Assembly (NCBI RefSeq): GCF_016629525.1
Contig: NZ_AP024269.1
Coordinates: forward strand, 2,852,001 to 2,916,000
Origin: Kaistia sp. 32K
GTDB lineage: Bacteria; Pseudomonadota; Alphaproteobacteria; Rhizobiales; Kaistiaceae
Length of the DNA: 64,000 nucleotides
Direction of reading: 5' to 3'
Position 1 is the stretch's first letter. Every line of letters starts with the position of its first letter. Both the position numbers and the translations under genes were made by a program. This document shows, piece after piece, positions 63,389-64,000 of the stretch. A model generated the notes under the pieces. The model did no database searches, was not told the origin of the DNA, and was given only the letters and a program-made list of their open reading frames with translations.

Positions 63389-64000
63389 ATGACCCTCCGC
63401 GATGACCTCCATGCCTCGCTGCTGCCGAAGGAAGGCAGCCCGCCCGTCGAATGGGTGATAGAAGAGGCGCCCGTCGATTATCCGGAAGCGGTGGCCGAGA
63501 TGGAATCGCGCGTCGCGGCCATCGCGGCGGGAACGGCGGCGGAGCGGATCTGGCTGGTCGAGCACCCGCCGCTCTATACGGCCGGCACCAGCGCCCATGA
63601 GGAAGACCTGATCGCGCCCGACCGCTTTCCCGTGTTCCAGACCGGTCGCGGCGGCCAATACACCTATCACGGCCCCGGCCAGCGCGTGGCCTATGTCATG
63701 CTCGACCTGAATCGCCGGCGACAGGATCTGCGCCTGTTCGTGGCGACGCTGGAGCAATGGATCATCCAGACGCTGGACGGCTTCAACGTGCGCGGCGAGC
63801 GGCGCGACGACCGCGTCGGCGTCTGGGTCCGCCGGCCTGACAAGGGGCCGAGCACCGAGGACAAGATCGCCGCCATCGGCATCCGCGTGCGGCGCTGGGT
63901 CACGTTCCACGGCATCTCGCTGAACGTCGAGCCGACGCTCGACCATTTCGACGGCATCGTCCCCTGCGGCGTGCACGGCCACGGCGTCACCAGCCTCGCC
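63389..64000 (+). CDS. lipB: Octanoyltransferase LipB, 3' end outside window
   Basis: The first 204 residues are present. Motifs are [54 protein letters not shown] with the active-site lysine, and [16 protein letters not shown] with the catalytic cysteine. LipB moves octanoate from acyl-carrier protein to lipoyl domains. GAGAG stands upstream of the ATG. Only a short C-terminal part is missing (the family is about 210-250 residues). Confidence 0.95.
   Translation, partial: MTLRDDLHASLLPKEGSPPVEWVIEEAPVDYPEAVAEMESRVAAIAAGTAAERIWLVEHPPLYTAGTSAHEEDLIAPDRFPVFQTGRGGQYTYHGPGQRVAYVMLDLNRRRQDLRLFVATLEQWIIQTLDGFNVRGERRDDRVGVWVRRPDKGPSTEDKIAAIGIRVRRWVTFHGISLNVEPTLDHFDGIVPCGVHGHGVTSLA

Overview
The window looks like a stretch of chromosome from an alphaproteobacterium of the Hyphomicrobiales (Rhizobiales). 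The evidence is high GC with GC-rich third positions, frequent GTG/TTG starts, families typical of this order (EipB/DUF1849, DUF992, DUF1489, DUF2059, phasin, class II DAHP synthase, ClpS-ClpA) and housekeeping blocks (guaA-rsmB-guaB, ppx-rlmE, rpiA-DUF2059-gor) arranged as I recall them from that order. No rRNA, plasmid functions, intact transposase or CRISPR array was seen. The genus cannot be decided from the sequence alone.

Region 1-8506 is the most unusual part. A MocR-type (GntR-aminotransferase) regulator is transcribed leftwards. Divergent from it run eight tightly packed genes: RidA, an amino-acid-type ABC importer (binding protein, two permeases, ATPase), an AllG/DUF1116-family protein, a YdhS-like FAD/NAD(P) protein and a second RidA. 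Most junctions from the first permease onward overlap by 4-11 bases. The cluster reads as an uptake-and-catabolism system for an unknown nitrogen compound, controlled by a PLP-binding regulator. It stops at the 3' end of guaA, a known integration site for genomic islands, and the gap holds a possible integrase vestige and short direct repeats.

Region 8507-30900 is mostly core: guaA, an Ala/Pro-rich membrane-anchored protein, rsmB, a MAPEG protein, guaB, a DHA2 exporter, rlmE-ppx, a lytic transglycosylase, a VOC protein, a RecD-like helicase, a Tat/lipobox L,D-transpeptidase, nadE, a DODA-type dioxygenase, a divergent TetR/MFS pair, a DUF992 protein, class II DAHP synthase with a GFA-family protein, and an LssY-C protein.

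Region 30900-44800 carries an XRE (MmyB-like) regulator divergent from an NTF2-like gene across a perfect palindrome, alkA, the gor/DUF2059/rpiA unit, gph, EipB, a third RidA with a glycerophosphodiesterase, a repeat-rich gap with a 175-bp tandem array, a FemAB-like protein, an alkaline-phosphatase-fold hydrolase, a HIT protein, and a textbook ECF41 sigma factor with its AhpD-like partner and promoter.

Region 44800-64000 holds clpA/clpS, small conserved proteins, a phasin, a SPOR-domain D,D-carboxypeptidase, a DnaJ-domain membrane protein, panC, several DUF proteins, a YdcF protein, an aldo/keto reductase, a diguanylate cyclase, a Gfo/Idh-DegT amino-sugar pair, a secreted esterase, mgtE, tRNA-Leu(GAG) and the start of lipB. 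A dispersed element of about 105 bp whose CTAG ends supply the stop codons of neighbouring genes recurs at 32.2, 55.0 and 56.7 kb.
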